A DNA stretch of 64,000 nucleotides from WHSW01 sp963749365. Lineage in GTDB: Bacteria > Actinomycetota > Thermoleophilia > Solirubrobacterales > 70-9. Where the stretch lies: contig CAVVME010000004.1 in assembly GCA_963749365.1 (NCBI GenBank), positions 666,865 through 730,864 on the forward strand, read 5' to 3'. The notes below the pieces were generated by a model. It was not told the origin of the DNA and ran no database searches. It saw only the letters and a program-made list of their open reading frames with translations. This document shows, piece after piece, positions 18,219 through 26,062 of the stretch (the first letter of the stretch is position 1; each line of letters begins with the position of its first letter). The translations under genes were made by a program, and so were the position numbers.

Positions 18219-18646
18219 CGCTCCCGCTTGGCGGCGGCGCTGCCGAGCCCGTCGAGGGTCGACCGCAGCCAACTCGAGAAGTAGCGCCGACCGGCCACGG
18301 CGTCGATCACGCTGTGGACGAGGCGCTGGGGGTCCATCCCCATCTCGCCGTCGACAAAGGTCCCGTCCTGCGCCTCGGTGATCTCGAAGCGGACGAAGGT
18401 GCCGGTGTTGAGGCAGCGGATGCGCAGGTTGCGCAGCTCGTCGCGTCCCTCGATCAGCAGGTTCATCTCCTCGCTGCCGAGCGGTGTCTCGACCACCTCA
18501 CGGTAGGTGCACCCCTGCTCGAGCCCCTCGCACTCGACCTCGACCACCCTCGGCCACCACTCGGGATGGCGCTCGACGTCGGAGATCAGCTCCCAGACGA
18601 CGGCGGCCGGCGCCTCGATGAAGCCCTGCTGGCGGCAGTGCGACAC
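18215..18646 (-). CDS. SRPBCC (START-like) family protein
   Basis: A 143-residue protein of the SRPBCC/polyketide-cyclase-like superfamily. The N-terminal FIEAPAAVVWELISDVERHPEWWP is the classic opening of these helix-grip proteins, which enclose a hydrophobic ligand cavity; SWLRSTLDGLGSAAAK at the end is the usual C-terminal helix. Similar actinobacterial proteins are named cyclase/dehydrase. The ligand is unknown. The GTG chosen as start gives the normal N-terminus; the frame continues upstream over the promoter of the next gene and that part is unlikely to be translated. Confidence 0.8.
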   Translation of the reverse strand: MSHCRQQGFIEAPAAVVWELISDVERHPEWWPRVVEVECEGLEQGCTYREVVETPLGSEEMNLLIEGRDELRNLRIRCLNTGTFVRFEITEAQDGTFVDGEMGMDPQRLVHSVIDAVAGRRYFSSWLRSTLDGLGSAAAKRER

Positions 18647-18685
18647 GGCGCGATTCTCGCACCCGGGGGGCGCGAGGGGCACACC

Positions 18686-18691
18686 TATAAT
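18686..18691 (+). promoter_or_regulatory. -10 hexamer (TATAAT) for the BFN gene
   Basis: A consensus TATAAT lies 43 bp upstream of the ATG of the bifunctional-nuclease-family gene, in the divergent spacer with the SRPBCC gene. No clear -35 is visible. Confidence 0.5.
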
Positions 18692-18734
18692 GGCCGCGAG
18701 CGCGCAATCGGGCCCCAGGTGCCGGGAGTCACCC

Positions 18735-19226
18735 ATGCAGCAGATGCAGATCTACGGTGTCAGCTTCGACATGGTCGGCAAGCAGCCGATCGTGCTGCTG
18801 AAGACGGTCGACGGCAACCGCTTCCTGCCGATCTGGATCGGCCATCCCGAGGCGGCAGCGATCCTGATGAAGCTGCAGGGCGCGCAGACGCCGCGGCCGA
18901 TGACCCACGATCTGCTCAACGAGCTGCTCGAGCAGCTCGAGGCGAAGTGCGAGCGGGTCTCGGTCACCGAGCTGCGCGACAACACCTTCTATGCCTCGAT
19001 CACGATCTCGATCAACGGATCCGAGATCGAGATCGACTCCCGCCCCTCGGACGCGATCGCACTCGCGGTCCGCTGCCAGGCTCCGATCTTCGCCGCCGAG
19101 GAGGTGATCGAGGAGTCCTCGATCGAGTTCGAGCACGAGGTCGAGGACCAGGAGGAAGTGGTCGAAAAGTTCAAGGACTTCCTCGACGAGGTCTCGCCCG
19201 AGGACTTCGCCGCCGGCGAGGACTGA
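18735..19226 (+). CDS. Bifunctional nuclease (BFN/DUF151) family protein
   Basis: A 163-residue DUF151 protein. Conserved segments are GNRFLPIWIGHPEAAAI (residues 28-44), LRDNTFYASITI and DSRPSDAIALAVR (about 100-112). Plant and some bacterial members show DNase/RNase activity, but the physiological role in actinobacteria is uncertain. The C-terminal quarter is a highly acidic tail, also common in actinobacterial homologues. The downstream 66-codon frame would start within its stop. Confidence 0.88.
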   Translation: MQQMQIYGVSFDMVGKQPIVLLKTVDGNRFLPIWIGHPEAAAILMKLQGAQTPRPMTHDLLNELLEQLEAKCERVSVTELRDNTFYASITISINGSEIEIDSRPSDAIALAVRCQAPIFAAEEVIEESSIEFEHEVEDQEEVVEKFKDFLDEVSPEDFAAGED

Positions 19227-19423
19227 GCGCTTCGGCCGCCGAGCGCGACCTCCTGACGCTGGTCGCGCGCAACCTCGCCCGGGTCCGCGTCCATGTCGAG
19301 CGGGCGCGGCTCTCCTGCCACCCCCGGCTCGAGGTCGACACGGACGGCCCGCTGATCGTGAAGCTGGTCGGATGCGGGCGCGAGCTGAGCTTCGACCGCC
19401 CCCCCGGCCCTCAGGAGTCGTAG
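19223..19423 (+). CDS. Small hypothetical protein (candidate, CTG start)
   Basis: A 66-codon frame follows the BFN gene with strongly GC-rich third positions and a protein-like composition (ERDLLTLVARNLARVRVHVERARL, then a beta-rich segment ending in RELSFDRPPG). No ATG, GTG or TTG opens it; a CTG overlapping the BFN stop (CTGA) is the best start, as in the other coupled gene pairs here. It overlaps the end of the convergent oxidoreductase gene by 13 bp. I do not recognise a family. Confidence 0.4.
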   Translation: MSASAAERDLLTLVARNLARVRVHVERARLSCHPRLEVDTDGPLIVKLVGCGRELSFDRPPGPQES

Positions 19424-20853
19424 CCGAGCCCGAGCCGGTCCAGGGTTCGCAGCCAGATCCCGCGCCGGCCCGAATCGCGGTCGGCGGCGGCGAGCCGGTT
19501 GCGGGTCAGCTGAACCGCCGCCCAACGCGCCGGCTCGGGGGGAAAGGGCATCGGTCGCGATCGGAGCGTACGCAGGCCGGCGGCCTCGCTGCGCCGCCCG
19601 TCGACCAGGTCGAGGGCGACGCGGGCGCCGAAGCGGCTTGCGCAGACGCCGAGCCCGGTGTGGCCGACCGTGTAGGCGACGCGTCCCCGCAGCGCCGTGC
19701 CGTGAAAGGCGAAGAAGCGGCTGCAGGTGTCGATCGCCCCGCCCCAGCGGTGGCTGAACCGCAGTCCCTCGAGCTGGGGGAAGGCGGTGAAGAAGTGACC
19801 GGCGAGCCGGGTGAAGCTCTGCTCGCGCTGCTCGAAGCGCTGCTCGACCCGGCCGCGGTAGTGATAGATCGCGTCGTAGCCGCCCCAGAGGATGCGGTCG
19901 TCCGCGGTCAGGCGGTAGTAGTGGAACTGGTTGGCGAGGTCGCCGACGCCCTGGCGGTTGTGCCAGCCGATCCGCGTGCGCTGCTCGGCGCTGAGCGGCT
20001 CGCTGACGAGGACGTAGTCGTAGACCGGCAGGACCCGACGCCGGATCGCGCTCACCAGGCCGCGGTAGGCGCTGGTCGCGAGCACGGCCCGACGGGCCCG
20101 CAAGGTCCCGGCGGCACCGACCAGCTCGACCCCGCCGCCGGCAGCACGCAGACGTGCCACCGGGCTCTGCTCGTGGATGCGAACGCCGAGCTCACGGGCG
20201 ACCCGCGCCAGCCCCCAGCACAAGCGGGCGGGGTCGACCAAGCCGGCGCCGGTCTGCTGCCAGAGGCCGCCCTCGAACAGCGGCGAGTGGATCTCGGCGC
20301 GGACCCGGTCGCGGTCGAGCAGCACCGCCCGGTGGCCGTGCTCACGCAGGCCCGCGGCGGCCTCCGCCAGCCAGGCGAGCTCGTGCGGCTCGACCGCGAC
20401 GTCGAGGCTGCCGGTGAGCTCGAGCCCGCACTCGATTCCGAGCTCGGAGATCGTGCTCACGGTCGCCTCGAAGTTCTCCAGTCCGAGCCGCTCGAGCTCG
20501 AGCATCTCCTCGGGGAAGCGGGCGAGGCCGTTGTCGATCCCGTGGGTGAGCGAGGAGACGAAGAAGCCTCCGTTGCGCCCGCTCGCGGCTTGGGCGATCC
20601 GCCCTCCCTCGAGCAGGCTCACGTCGCGGCCGGGCTGGTCCTGCTTGGCGAGCACCGCTGCCCAGAGCCCGCTCAGCCCCCCGCCGACGACCGCCAGGTC
20701 GCACTCTTCGGTGCCCTCGAGCGGCGCCTCGGGCGCCGGGCGTTCGACCGAGTCGAGCCAGAACGGGGTCGTGGCCGCATCGGCGTAGGAGCGCCGGAGC
20801 TCGGGCCTGCGCGGGTGGTCCTCCCACGGGCCGTGTCGGCTGGCGGACCTCAT
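19411..20853 (-). CDS. FAD-dependent oxidoreductase (DAO / PuuB-like)
   Basis: A 480-residue D-amino-acid-oxidase-superfamily flavoprotein. CDLAVVGGGLSGLWAA (around residues 51-66) is the FAD site and AQAASGRNGGFF shows the ASGRNGG motif of gamma-glutamylputrescine oxidase and related amine oxidases. The C-terminal YTVGHTGLGVCASRFGA closes the flavin site. It probably oxidises an amine or amino acid, producing peroxide or passing electrons to a carrier; the substrate is not known. The ATG (MRSASRHGPW) gives the typical N-terminus. The longer frame upstream lies antisense to the next gene and is rejected. Confidence 0.85.
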   Translation of the reverse strand: MRSASRHGPWEDHPRRPELRRSYADAATTPFWLDSVERPAPEAPLEGTEECDLAVVGGGLSGLWAAVLAKQDQPGRDVSLLEGGRIAQAASGRNGGFFVSSLTHGIDNGLARFPEEMLELERLGLENFEATVSTISELGIECGLELTGSLDVAVEPHELAWLAEAAAGLREHGHRAVLLDRDRVRAEIHSPLFEGGLWQQTGAGLVDPARLCWGLARVARELGVRIHEQSPVARLRAAGGGVELVGAAGTLRARRAVLATSAYRGLVSAIRRRVLPVYDYVLVSEPLSAEQRTRIGWHNRQGVGDLANQFHYYRLTADDRILWGGYDAIYHYRGRVEQRFEQREQSFTRLAGHFFTAFPQLEGLRFSHRWGGAIDTCSRFFAFHGTALRGRVAYTVGHTGLGVCASRFGARVALDLVDGRRSEAAGLRTLRSRPMPFPPEPARWAAVQLTRNRLAAADRDSGRRGIWLRTLDRLGLGYDS

Positions 20854-20886
20854 CGGCGGCAAGTTAGTCGCCGCGGAGCGATGATC

Positions 20887-20892
20887 TAGCCT
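20887..20892 (+). promoter_or_regulatory. -10-like hexamer (TAGCCT)
   Basis: TAGCCT ends 10 bp before the ATG of the small membrane protein gene, with no Shine-Dalgarno between. This fits the leaderless pattern seen elsewhere in the window. Confidence 0.4.
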
Positions 20893-20902
20893 GCGGGCGC
20901 GG

Positions 20903-21334
20903 ATGGACCTCTTCCTCGCAGGTTGCCAGGGGGTCGGGCTCGCGATCGCAGCCGGCGCTCTCGCCGCTGCCTTCGGCCTGCGCGGCACGCCCGGCACGGT
21001 GCTGGCGCTGATCGCGATCGTCGGCGGCGCGGCCCTGTTCGGGATCTCGCTGGCGGCCGAGGACCACCCGGCCTGGCCGGGCTGGTTGGTCGGCGCCGCG
21101 CTCGCGGGCTTCGCCTTCATCGTCACCCGCGATCTCGCCGAGGGAGCCGCCCGCCGAGCCGACGGCGCCGGCTTCACCGGCGCGTTGATCGGGCTCGCGG
21201 CGCTGGCCCTCGCCGGACTCTCCGTGCTGGTGCCGCCGGTCTCCCTCGTCGCTCTCGCAGGCATGGTGTGGCTCTATCTCGGCCGCCGCCGACGGGCGGC
21301 GCAGAAGTACGAGGGCCTGAGGACGTTGCGGTGA
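20903..21334 (+). CDS. Small integral membrane protein, unknown function
   Basis: A 143-residue hydrophobic protein with about five membrane segments separated by short loops and a basic C-terminus (GRRRRAAQKYEGLRTLR). I do not recognise a family. Its stop overlaps the GTG of the following phosphodiesterase-like gene (GTGA), so the two are probably translated together and may act together at the membrane. Confidence 0.65.
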   Translation: MDLFLAGCQGVGLAIAAGALAAAFGLRGTPGTVLALIAIVGGAALFGISLAAEDHPAWPGWLVGAALAGFAFIVTRDLAEGAARRADGAGFTGALIGLAALALAGLSVLVPPVSLVALAGMVWLYLGRRRRAAQKYEGLRTLR

Positions 21335-22884
21335 GCGAGCGCAAGCTCGTGCTCTGCGTGGTCGATTCGCTGCGCACCGACATGCTGCACGAGGCGGTTC
21401 GCACCGGCGTGGCGCCGACCTTCGCGACCTTGCTCGAGCGCGGCACCCTGATCGAGGACTGCGTTTCCTCGTTTCCGTCCGTGACCCCGGTCTGCAACTC
21501 CGAGATCGTCACCGGTGAGCGCCCGGACCGTCATCGGATCAGCGGCAGCAACTGGTTCAACCGCGCCGAGGGCCGCTATGTCGAGTACGGGAGCTCGTTC
21601 GAGGCGACGCGCGCGTTCGGCCTCTTCCGGACCCTTTACGACATCGTCTACAACATGAACATGTCCCACCTCTCCGACGAGGTGGAGACCGTGTTCGAGC
21701 GGCTCGCCGACCACGGCCTGCGCAGCGCCTGCACCCCCTTCCTGATCTATCGGGGCCGGACCCGCCACGAGCTCGGGCTCGAGGGGCTGCTGCGCCGGGT
21801 GGCGCTCGCGGCCAGCTTCCGTCATGCGACCTGGGGTCCCGACGAGCTCTTCTACGGCGAGCTGTACTCCAGCCGCGAGGTGGATTGCAGGCCGACACTG
21901 GCGCGGCCGGGCACCCGCGACGAGTACTCGGCCTGCGTCGGTCGCCGCCTGGTCAGCGAGGACCTCTACGACTTCCTGCTCTTCTCGCTGCCCGACAACG
22001 ACCATCACTCGCACCGGTTCGGGCCTCACGCGCAGGTGGAGTCGATCGCTCGGGCGGACGCCGCCTTCGCCGAGCTCGCGGATGCCGCCGGCGGCCTCGA
22101 CGAGCTGCTCGCCGCAAACGCGGTGATCCTGCTCTCCGACCACGCTCAGACCGCGGTCGAGCGGCCGCTGCCCCTGGCCGAGGCGCTGGGCGCGCGGTTG
22201 CCGGTCCTCGCGCCCAACGCGCACCCGGAACACGCCGAGCTGGCCGTGAGCCCGATCGCCCGTGCGGGCGCCGTCTACGTGCTCACCGAAGGCCGCCGAA
22301 GGACCCGCACGCATACCGCCGTCCGGCGCCAGCTCGCCGAGCTCGAGGGAGTTGACCTGTTCGCCTGGATCTCGCGCGGCGACGGGAGCCCCCCGGCCGG
22401 CGGCGCGACCACCGAGCCCGGCGCCGAGGCGGTCGTCGAGCGTGCCGGTGCCGAGCTTCGCTTCCGCCCCGGCACGGCGGTCCTCGATCGCCGCGGCTGC
22501 GGCTGGGACGTCGAGGGCGATCCCGCGGCGCTCGACGCGCGGCTCGACGCCGGACGGTTCGAGTCGGCGCGCTACCCCGACGCCCTGAGCAGACTCTGGT
22601 CGGCGCTGCAGGCCCCGTACGCGGGCGAGATCCTGATCTCGGCATCGCCCGGATACGAGCTGGTCGACTGGGGCGGGGTCACCCACTGTCCGGGTGGCAG
22701 TCACGGATCGCTGGACGCGGACGACTCGCTCGGCCCGCTGCTGCTCTGCGGGCTCGAGCCCGGCGCCGAGGACACCCACGAGCAGTGGACCTTGAGCGAC
22801 GTCGCCGGCCTCGTTCTCGACCACTTCGGGATCTCCGCGGATGCCGAGCAACCGGCGGACCTCTCGGCGCCGGCGCTGAACTAG
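21331..22884 (+). CDS. Alkaline-phosphatase-superfamily phosphodiesterase
   Basis: A 517-residue metal-dependent phosphodiesterase/nucleotide pyrophosphatase-type protein. Visible metal and catalytic elements are D12 in CVVDSLRTD, SSFPSVTPV with the probable nucleophile T52, DNDHHSHRFGP near residue 222, LLSDHAQT near 268, and a late histidine in GGSHGS. No signal peptide is seen, so it is probably cytoplasmic or handled with the preceding membrane protein. The substrate may be a phosphodiester lipid or nucleotide; this cannot be determined from sequence. Confidence 0.82.
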   Translation: MSERKLVLCVVDSLRTDMLHEAVRTGVAPTFATLLERGTLIEDCVSSFPSVTPVCNSEIVTGERPDRHRISGSNWFNRAEGRYVEYGSSFEATRAFGLFRTLYDIVYNMNMSHLSDEVETVFERLADHGLRSACTPFLIYRGRTRHELGLEGLLRRVALAASFRHATWGPDELFYGELYSSREVDCRPTLARPGTRDEYSACVGRRLVSEDLYDFLLFSLPDNDHHSHRFGPHAQVESIARADAAFAELADAAGGLDELLAANAVILLSDHAQTAVERPLPLAEALGARLPVLAPNAHPEHAELAVSPIARAGAVYVLTEGRRRTRTHTAVRRQLAELEGVDLFAWISRGDGSPPAGGATTEPGAEAVVERAGAELRFRPGTAVLDRRGCGWDVEGDPAALDARLDAGRFESARYPDALSRLWSALQAPYAGEILISASPGYELVDWGGVTHCPGGSHGSLDADDSLGPLLLCGLEPGAEDTHEQWTLSDVAGLVLDHFGISADAEQPADLSAPALN

Positions 22885-22895
22885 ATGGCTGGCGC

Positions 22896-24548
22896 GTGGA
22901 CGTCCGGTTCGCATCGGCGCTAGCGCTGGCCGGCTCGATCTGCTGCCTCCTCGCCCCGACGCAGGCGCTCGCAGCCGCGCCCGCGCCGCGACCGCCCGAG
23001 TCGGTGCCGAGCTCACCCGCGGGCTACACGGTGGGGCCGCGCGAGGCGGTCGTGATCGCCGGCGACGATCCGGTCGTCGCCGAGCAGAGCCGGCGCTACG
23101 GCAGGCTCGAGACCGTCGTCGCGGCGACCGACGACGGCGCCTGGCAGATCGGCTACCGGGCCGACGGGCGGGAGGTTGCCCAGGTGATCGTCGACGGCTC
23201 GAGCGGAGCGGTGCGCGAGGCGTGGACGGGCGATCAGGTCGCCTGGCCGATGGCGCGTGGCTACGAGGGCCAGTTCGGACACGTCCTCAACGCGCCCTAC
23301 GTGTGGATTCCACTCTGCTTGGTCTTCCTCGCAGGGCTCCTCGACTGGCGGCGGCCACTGCGGATCGCCCACCTCGACCTGCTCGCGCTGCTCGCCTTCG
23401 GGGCCTCGCACGCGTTCTTCAATCGGGGCGAGATCGGGGTCTCGGTGCCGCTCGCCTACCCGGTGCTCGTCTACCTGCTCGCCCGGGCGCTGTGGCTCGG
23501 GTTTCGTGGTGGAGCCGCGCTGCGCCCGTCGCTCGCGGGCCGCCGGCTGGCCCTGGCCGCGGTCGTCCTGATCGCCTTCCGGATCGCGCTCAACGTCGGC
23601 GACTCGGGGGTGATCGACGTCGGCTATGCGGGCACGATCGGAGCCGACCGGATCGCCCATGGCGAGCCCCTCTACGGCGAAGGCGAGTTCCCGCCGGAGA
23701 ACAGCTTCGGCGACACCTACGGGCCGGTCAACTACTTCGCCTACCTGCCGTTCGAGCTGGCGCTTCCGTGGGACGGCGAGTGGGACGAGCTCGCCGCCTC
23801 GCATGCCGCGGCGATCGCCTTCGACCTGGCGACCGTTGCCGGCCTGGTCGCCTTCGCGCTTCGGCTGCGGCCGGGGAGGGCGGGTCGCGAGCTGGCGGCG
23901 GTGCTCGCCTTTGGCTGGCTCGCCTATCCGTACACCGCGTTCGCCCTGCAGGCGAACTCCAACGACTCGCTGGTCGCGGCACTGCTCGCCTGGTCGCTGG
24001 CGCTATTCGCCAGTCCGCTGGCTCGGGGCTGCACGCTGGCGCTGGCGGTCCTGGCGAAGTTCGCGCCGCTGGTCCTGGCGCCCCTGTACGCGGCCGGGGA
24101 TCGCGGCCTGGCCGAGGCCGGGCGACGCGGTCTCCGTCCCTCGCTCGTCTTCGCCCTCGCCTTCCTCGGGGCCGCCATCCTCGCCCTCGCCCATCCCGCG
24201 ATCGATCCGGGCCTGGCGACCTTCTGGGAGCGCACCGTCGAGAGCCAGCTCGATCGCAGCTCTCCGTTCAGCATCTGGGGTCAGGTGGCCGGCCTGGGTT
24301 GGCTGCAGACCGGGACCCTGGTGCTCACCGGCGCCCTCGCCGTGGCGCTCGCGTTCGTGCCCCGGCGGCGGACGATCGCCCAGGTGGCGGCGCTGGCCGC
24401 CGCGCTCGTGATCGCCGTTCAGCTCACGGCCGAGCACTGGTTCTACCTCTACATCCCGTGGTTCACGCCGGCGCTGCTGATCGCGATCGCGATCGCGGCC
24501 CCGGTGCGAGGCGGGCTCACTCCGGAGCCGGCTCGAGCACCTGGGTGA
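22896..24548 (+). CDS. Polytopic membrane protein, glycosyltransferase-like
   Basis: A 550-residue membrane protein. A signal-like hydrophobic N-terminus (residues 3-28) leads to an extracytoplasmic domain of about 120 residues, then ten or so membrane helices. The loop with ADRIAHGEPLYGEGEFP and DTYGPVNYFAYLPFE, followed by LYIPWFTPAL, resembles DUF2029/GT-C type mannosyltransferases that use polyprenol-phosphate sugars. The assignment is by layout and loop pattern, not a firm family match. A GTG start is used 11 bp after the previous stop. The 3' end overlaps the convergent ymdB-like gene by 32 bp. Confidence 0.65.
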   Translation: MDVRFASALALAGSICCLLAPTQALAAAPAPRPPESVPSSPAGYTVGPREAVVIAGDDPVVAEQSRRYGRLETVVAATDDGAWQIGYRADGREVAQVIVDGSSGAVREAWTGDQVAWPMARGYEGQFGHVLNAPYVWIPLCLVFLAGLLDWRRPLRIAHLDLLALLAFGASHAFFNRGEIGVSVPLAYPVLVYLLARALWLGFRGGAALRPSLAGRRLALAAVVLIAFRIALNVGDSGVIDVGYAGTIGADRIAHGEPLYGEGEFPPENSFGDTYGPVNYFAYLPFELALPWDGEWDELAASHAAAIAFDLATVAGLVAFALRLRPGRAGRELAAVLAFGWLAYPYTAFALQANSNDSLVAALLAWSLALFASPLARGCTLALAVLAKFAPLVLAPLYAAGDRGLAEAGRRGLRPSLVFALAFLGAAILALAHPAIDPGLATFWERTVESQLDRSSPFSIWGQVAGLGWLQTGTLVLTGALAVALAFVPRRRTIAQVAALAAALVIAVQLTAEHWFYLYIPWFTPALLIAIAIAAPVRGGLTPEPARAPG

Positions 24549-25296
24549 TCGACTCCGCGAGCCCGTCATCGCGCACCTCGACCACGACCGCGTTGACCCA
24601 TACGTCCTCGTCGGCGGTGGTGAACCTGACCGGCATCTGGGTCCGAAAGCCCTCCAGCGCCTGCTCCCAACGAACCCCGAGCACACTCGCTCGCGAGGCG
24701 GTCATCCCGACGTCGGAGATGAACGCGGTCCCGCACGGCAGCACCCGAGCGTCCGCGGTCGGCACGTGGGTATGGGTGCCGAGCACGGCCGTCGCGCGGC
24801 CGTCGAGGTGCCAGCCCATCGCCACCTTCTCCGAGGTCATCTCGGCGTGGAAGTCGACGAACAGCGCATCGGCCTGCGCCTCGAGGCGGTCCGCGAGCAG
24901 GTCCGCCTCGCTGAACGGCGACCGGGCGGTGCGCAGCCCGAGCTGGCCAATCAGGTTGACGACGGCGATTCGCATCCCCCCGGCCTCGACGATCGTGTGG
25001 CCACGCCCCGGGTTACCGGCCATGAAGTTCGCCGGCCGGATCACGCGGTCGGTCTGGTCGAGGTAGTCGAGCGCCTCGGGGCGGCGAAAGGCATGGTTGC
25101 CGAGCGAGATCACGTCGGCTCCGGTCTCGAACAGCTCGGCCGCGGTCTTCGGCGTGATCCCGAGCCCGCCGGCAGAGTTCTCGCCGTTGACGATCACCAG
25201 GTCCGGGGCGTGGCGCTCGCGCAGCCCGGGCATCGCCCGTCGCAGGCCCGCCCGCCCGGGCTTGCCGACCACGTCGCCGACGAACAGGACCTTCAT
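24517..25296 (-). CDS. YmdB-family metallophosphoesterase
   Basis: A 259-residue calcineurin-like phosphoesterase of the YmdB/TIGR00282 family. Metal ligands are seen in MKVLFVGDVVGKPGR (D8), VNGEN (N39-E40), GNHAF and in VDFHAEMTSEK and GTHTHVPTAD. Bacillus YmdB hydrolyses 2',3'-cyclic nucleotides and influences biofilm formation. The ATG is divergent from the ABC ATPase gene. The long frame running upstream is antisense to that gene and not coding. Confidence 0.9.
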   Translation of the reverse strand: MKVLFVGDVVGKPGRAGLRRAMPGLRERHAPDLVIVNGENSAGGLGITPKTAAELFETGADVISLGNHAFRRPEALDYLDQTDRVIRPANFMAGNPGRGHTIVEAGGMRIAVVNLIGQLGLRTARSPFSEADLLADRLEAQADALFVDFHAEMTSEKVAMGWHLDGRATAVLGTHTHVPTADARVLPCGTAFISDVGMTASRASVLGVRWEQALEGFRTQMPVRFTTADEDVWVNAVVVEVRDDGLAESITQVLEPAPE

Positions 25297-25312
25297 TCGC
25301 ACGGCAGGGTAA

Positions 25313-25318
25313 TAGCGT
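25313..25318 (+). promoter_or_regulatory. -10-like hexamer (TAGCGT)
   Basis: TAGCGT ends 7 bp before the ATG of the ABC ATPase gene, without a ribosome-binding site. It is consistent with leaderless transcription of the ABC pair, but the hexamer is not a strong consensus match. Confidence 0.3.
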
Positions 25319-25325
25319 TCGGTCG

Positions 25326-26045
25326 ATGAGCGGGACCGAGCAGGCGGGCGAGCCCGTGATCGAGGCGCGCGGGCTGTCGAAGAGCTTCGGTGATCGGGCG
25401 GCGCTGCGCGAGGTCTCGTTCGGCGCCGCCCGGGGCGAGCTGCTGGCGGTGATCGGCCCCAACGGGGCCGGCAAGACCACCCTGCTCTCGATCCTCGCCG
25501 GGATCCGCAGCCCGGATTCGGGCACGCTCGCGGCTCCCGACGAGGTCGGCTGGGTGCCGCAGCAGACCGGCCTCTACCGCCGGCTGACGGTGGCTGAGAA
25601 CCTGCGCCTGTTCGCTCGCCTCGAGCGCGCCGCCGACGTCGAGCGCGAGGTCGAGCGGATGCTCGAGCAAACCGGGCTCGGCGAACGACGCGACGATCAG
25701 GTCGGGACCCTCTCGGGCGGCAACCAGCAACGGGTGAACATCGCGATCGGGCTGATCTCCGAGCCCGGGGTGCTGCTGCTCGACGAGCCGTCCACGGGCC
25801 TCGATCCCCGGCAGCGCGAGCGGCTGTGGGAGTTCGTCCTCGCGCTCGCCGGGACCGGAACCACCGTGATCTACTCGACTCACAACCTGCTCGAGGCCGA
25901 GCGCTACAGCCACCGGCTGCTCGTGCTCGCCGACGGCGAGCGGGTCTTCGACGGCAGCGCGGACGCGCTCCACGATGCGGTCGGAGGCAACGCGCGCGAC
26001 TTCGAAGCCGCATTCGTCGCCTTCCTGCGCGAGCGAGGTCACTGA
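25326..26045 (+). CDS. ABC transporter ATP-binding protein
   Basis: A 239-residue nucleotide-binding subunit. Walker A is GPNGAGKT (about residues 45-52), the Q-loop is in WVPQQTGLYRRLT, the signature is LSGGNQQR and Walker B is VLLLDEPSTGLD, with the switch region STHNLLEAE. The type resembles ABC-2 exporters (drug, Na+ or lipid). It pairs with the permease 17 bp downstream. The exported substrate is unknown. Confidence 0.93.
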   Translation: MSGTEQAGEPVIEARGLSKSFGDRAALREVSFGAARGELLAVIGPNGAGKTTLLSILAGIRSPDSGTLAAPDEVGWVPQQTGLYRRLTVAENLRLFARLERAADVEREVERMLEQTGLGERRDDQVGTLSGGNQQRVNIAIGLISEPGVLLLDEPSTGLDPRQRERLWEFVLALAGTGTTVIYSTHNLLEAERYSHRLLVLADGERVFDGSADALHDAVGGNARDFEAAFVAFLRERGH

Positions 26046-26062
26046 TGGGATCAACCATCTAG

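Noticed and set aside
20854..21264. Upstream extension of the DAO-type oxidoreductase frame
   Set aside because: It is antisense to the adjacent membrane protein gene, has low-complexity composition, and precedes a normal N-terminus.
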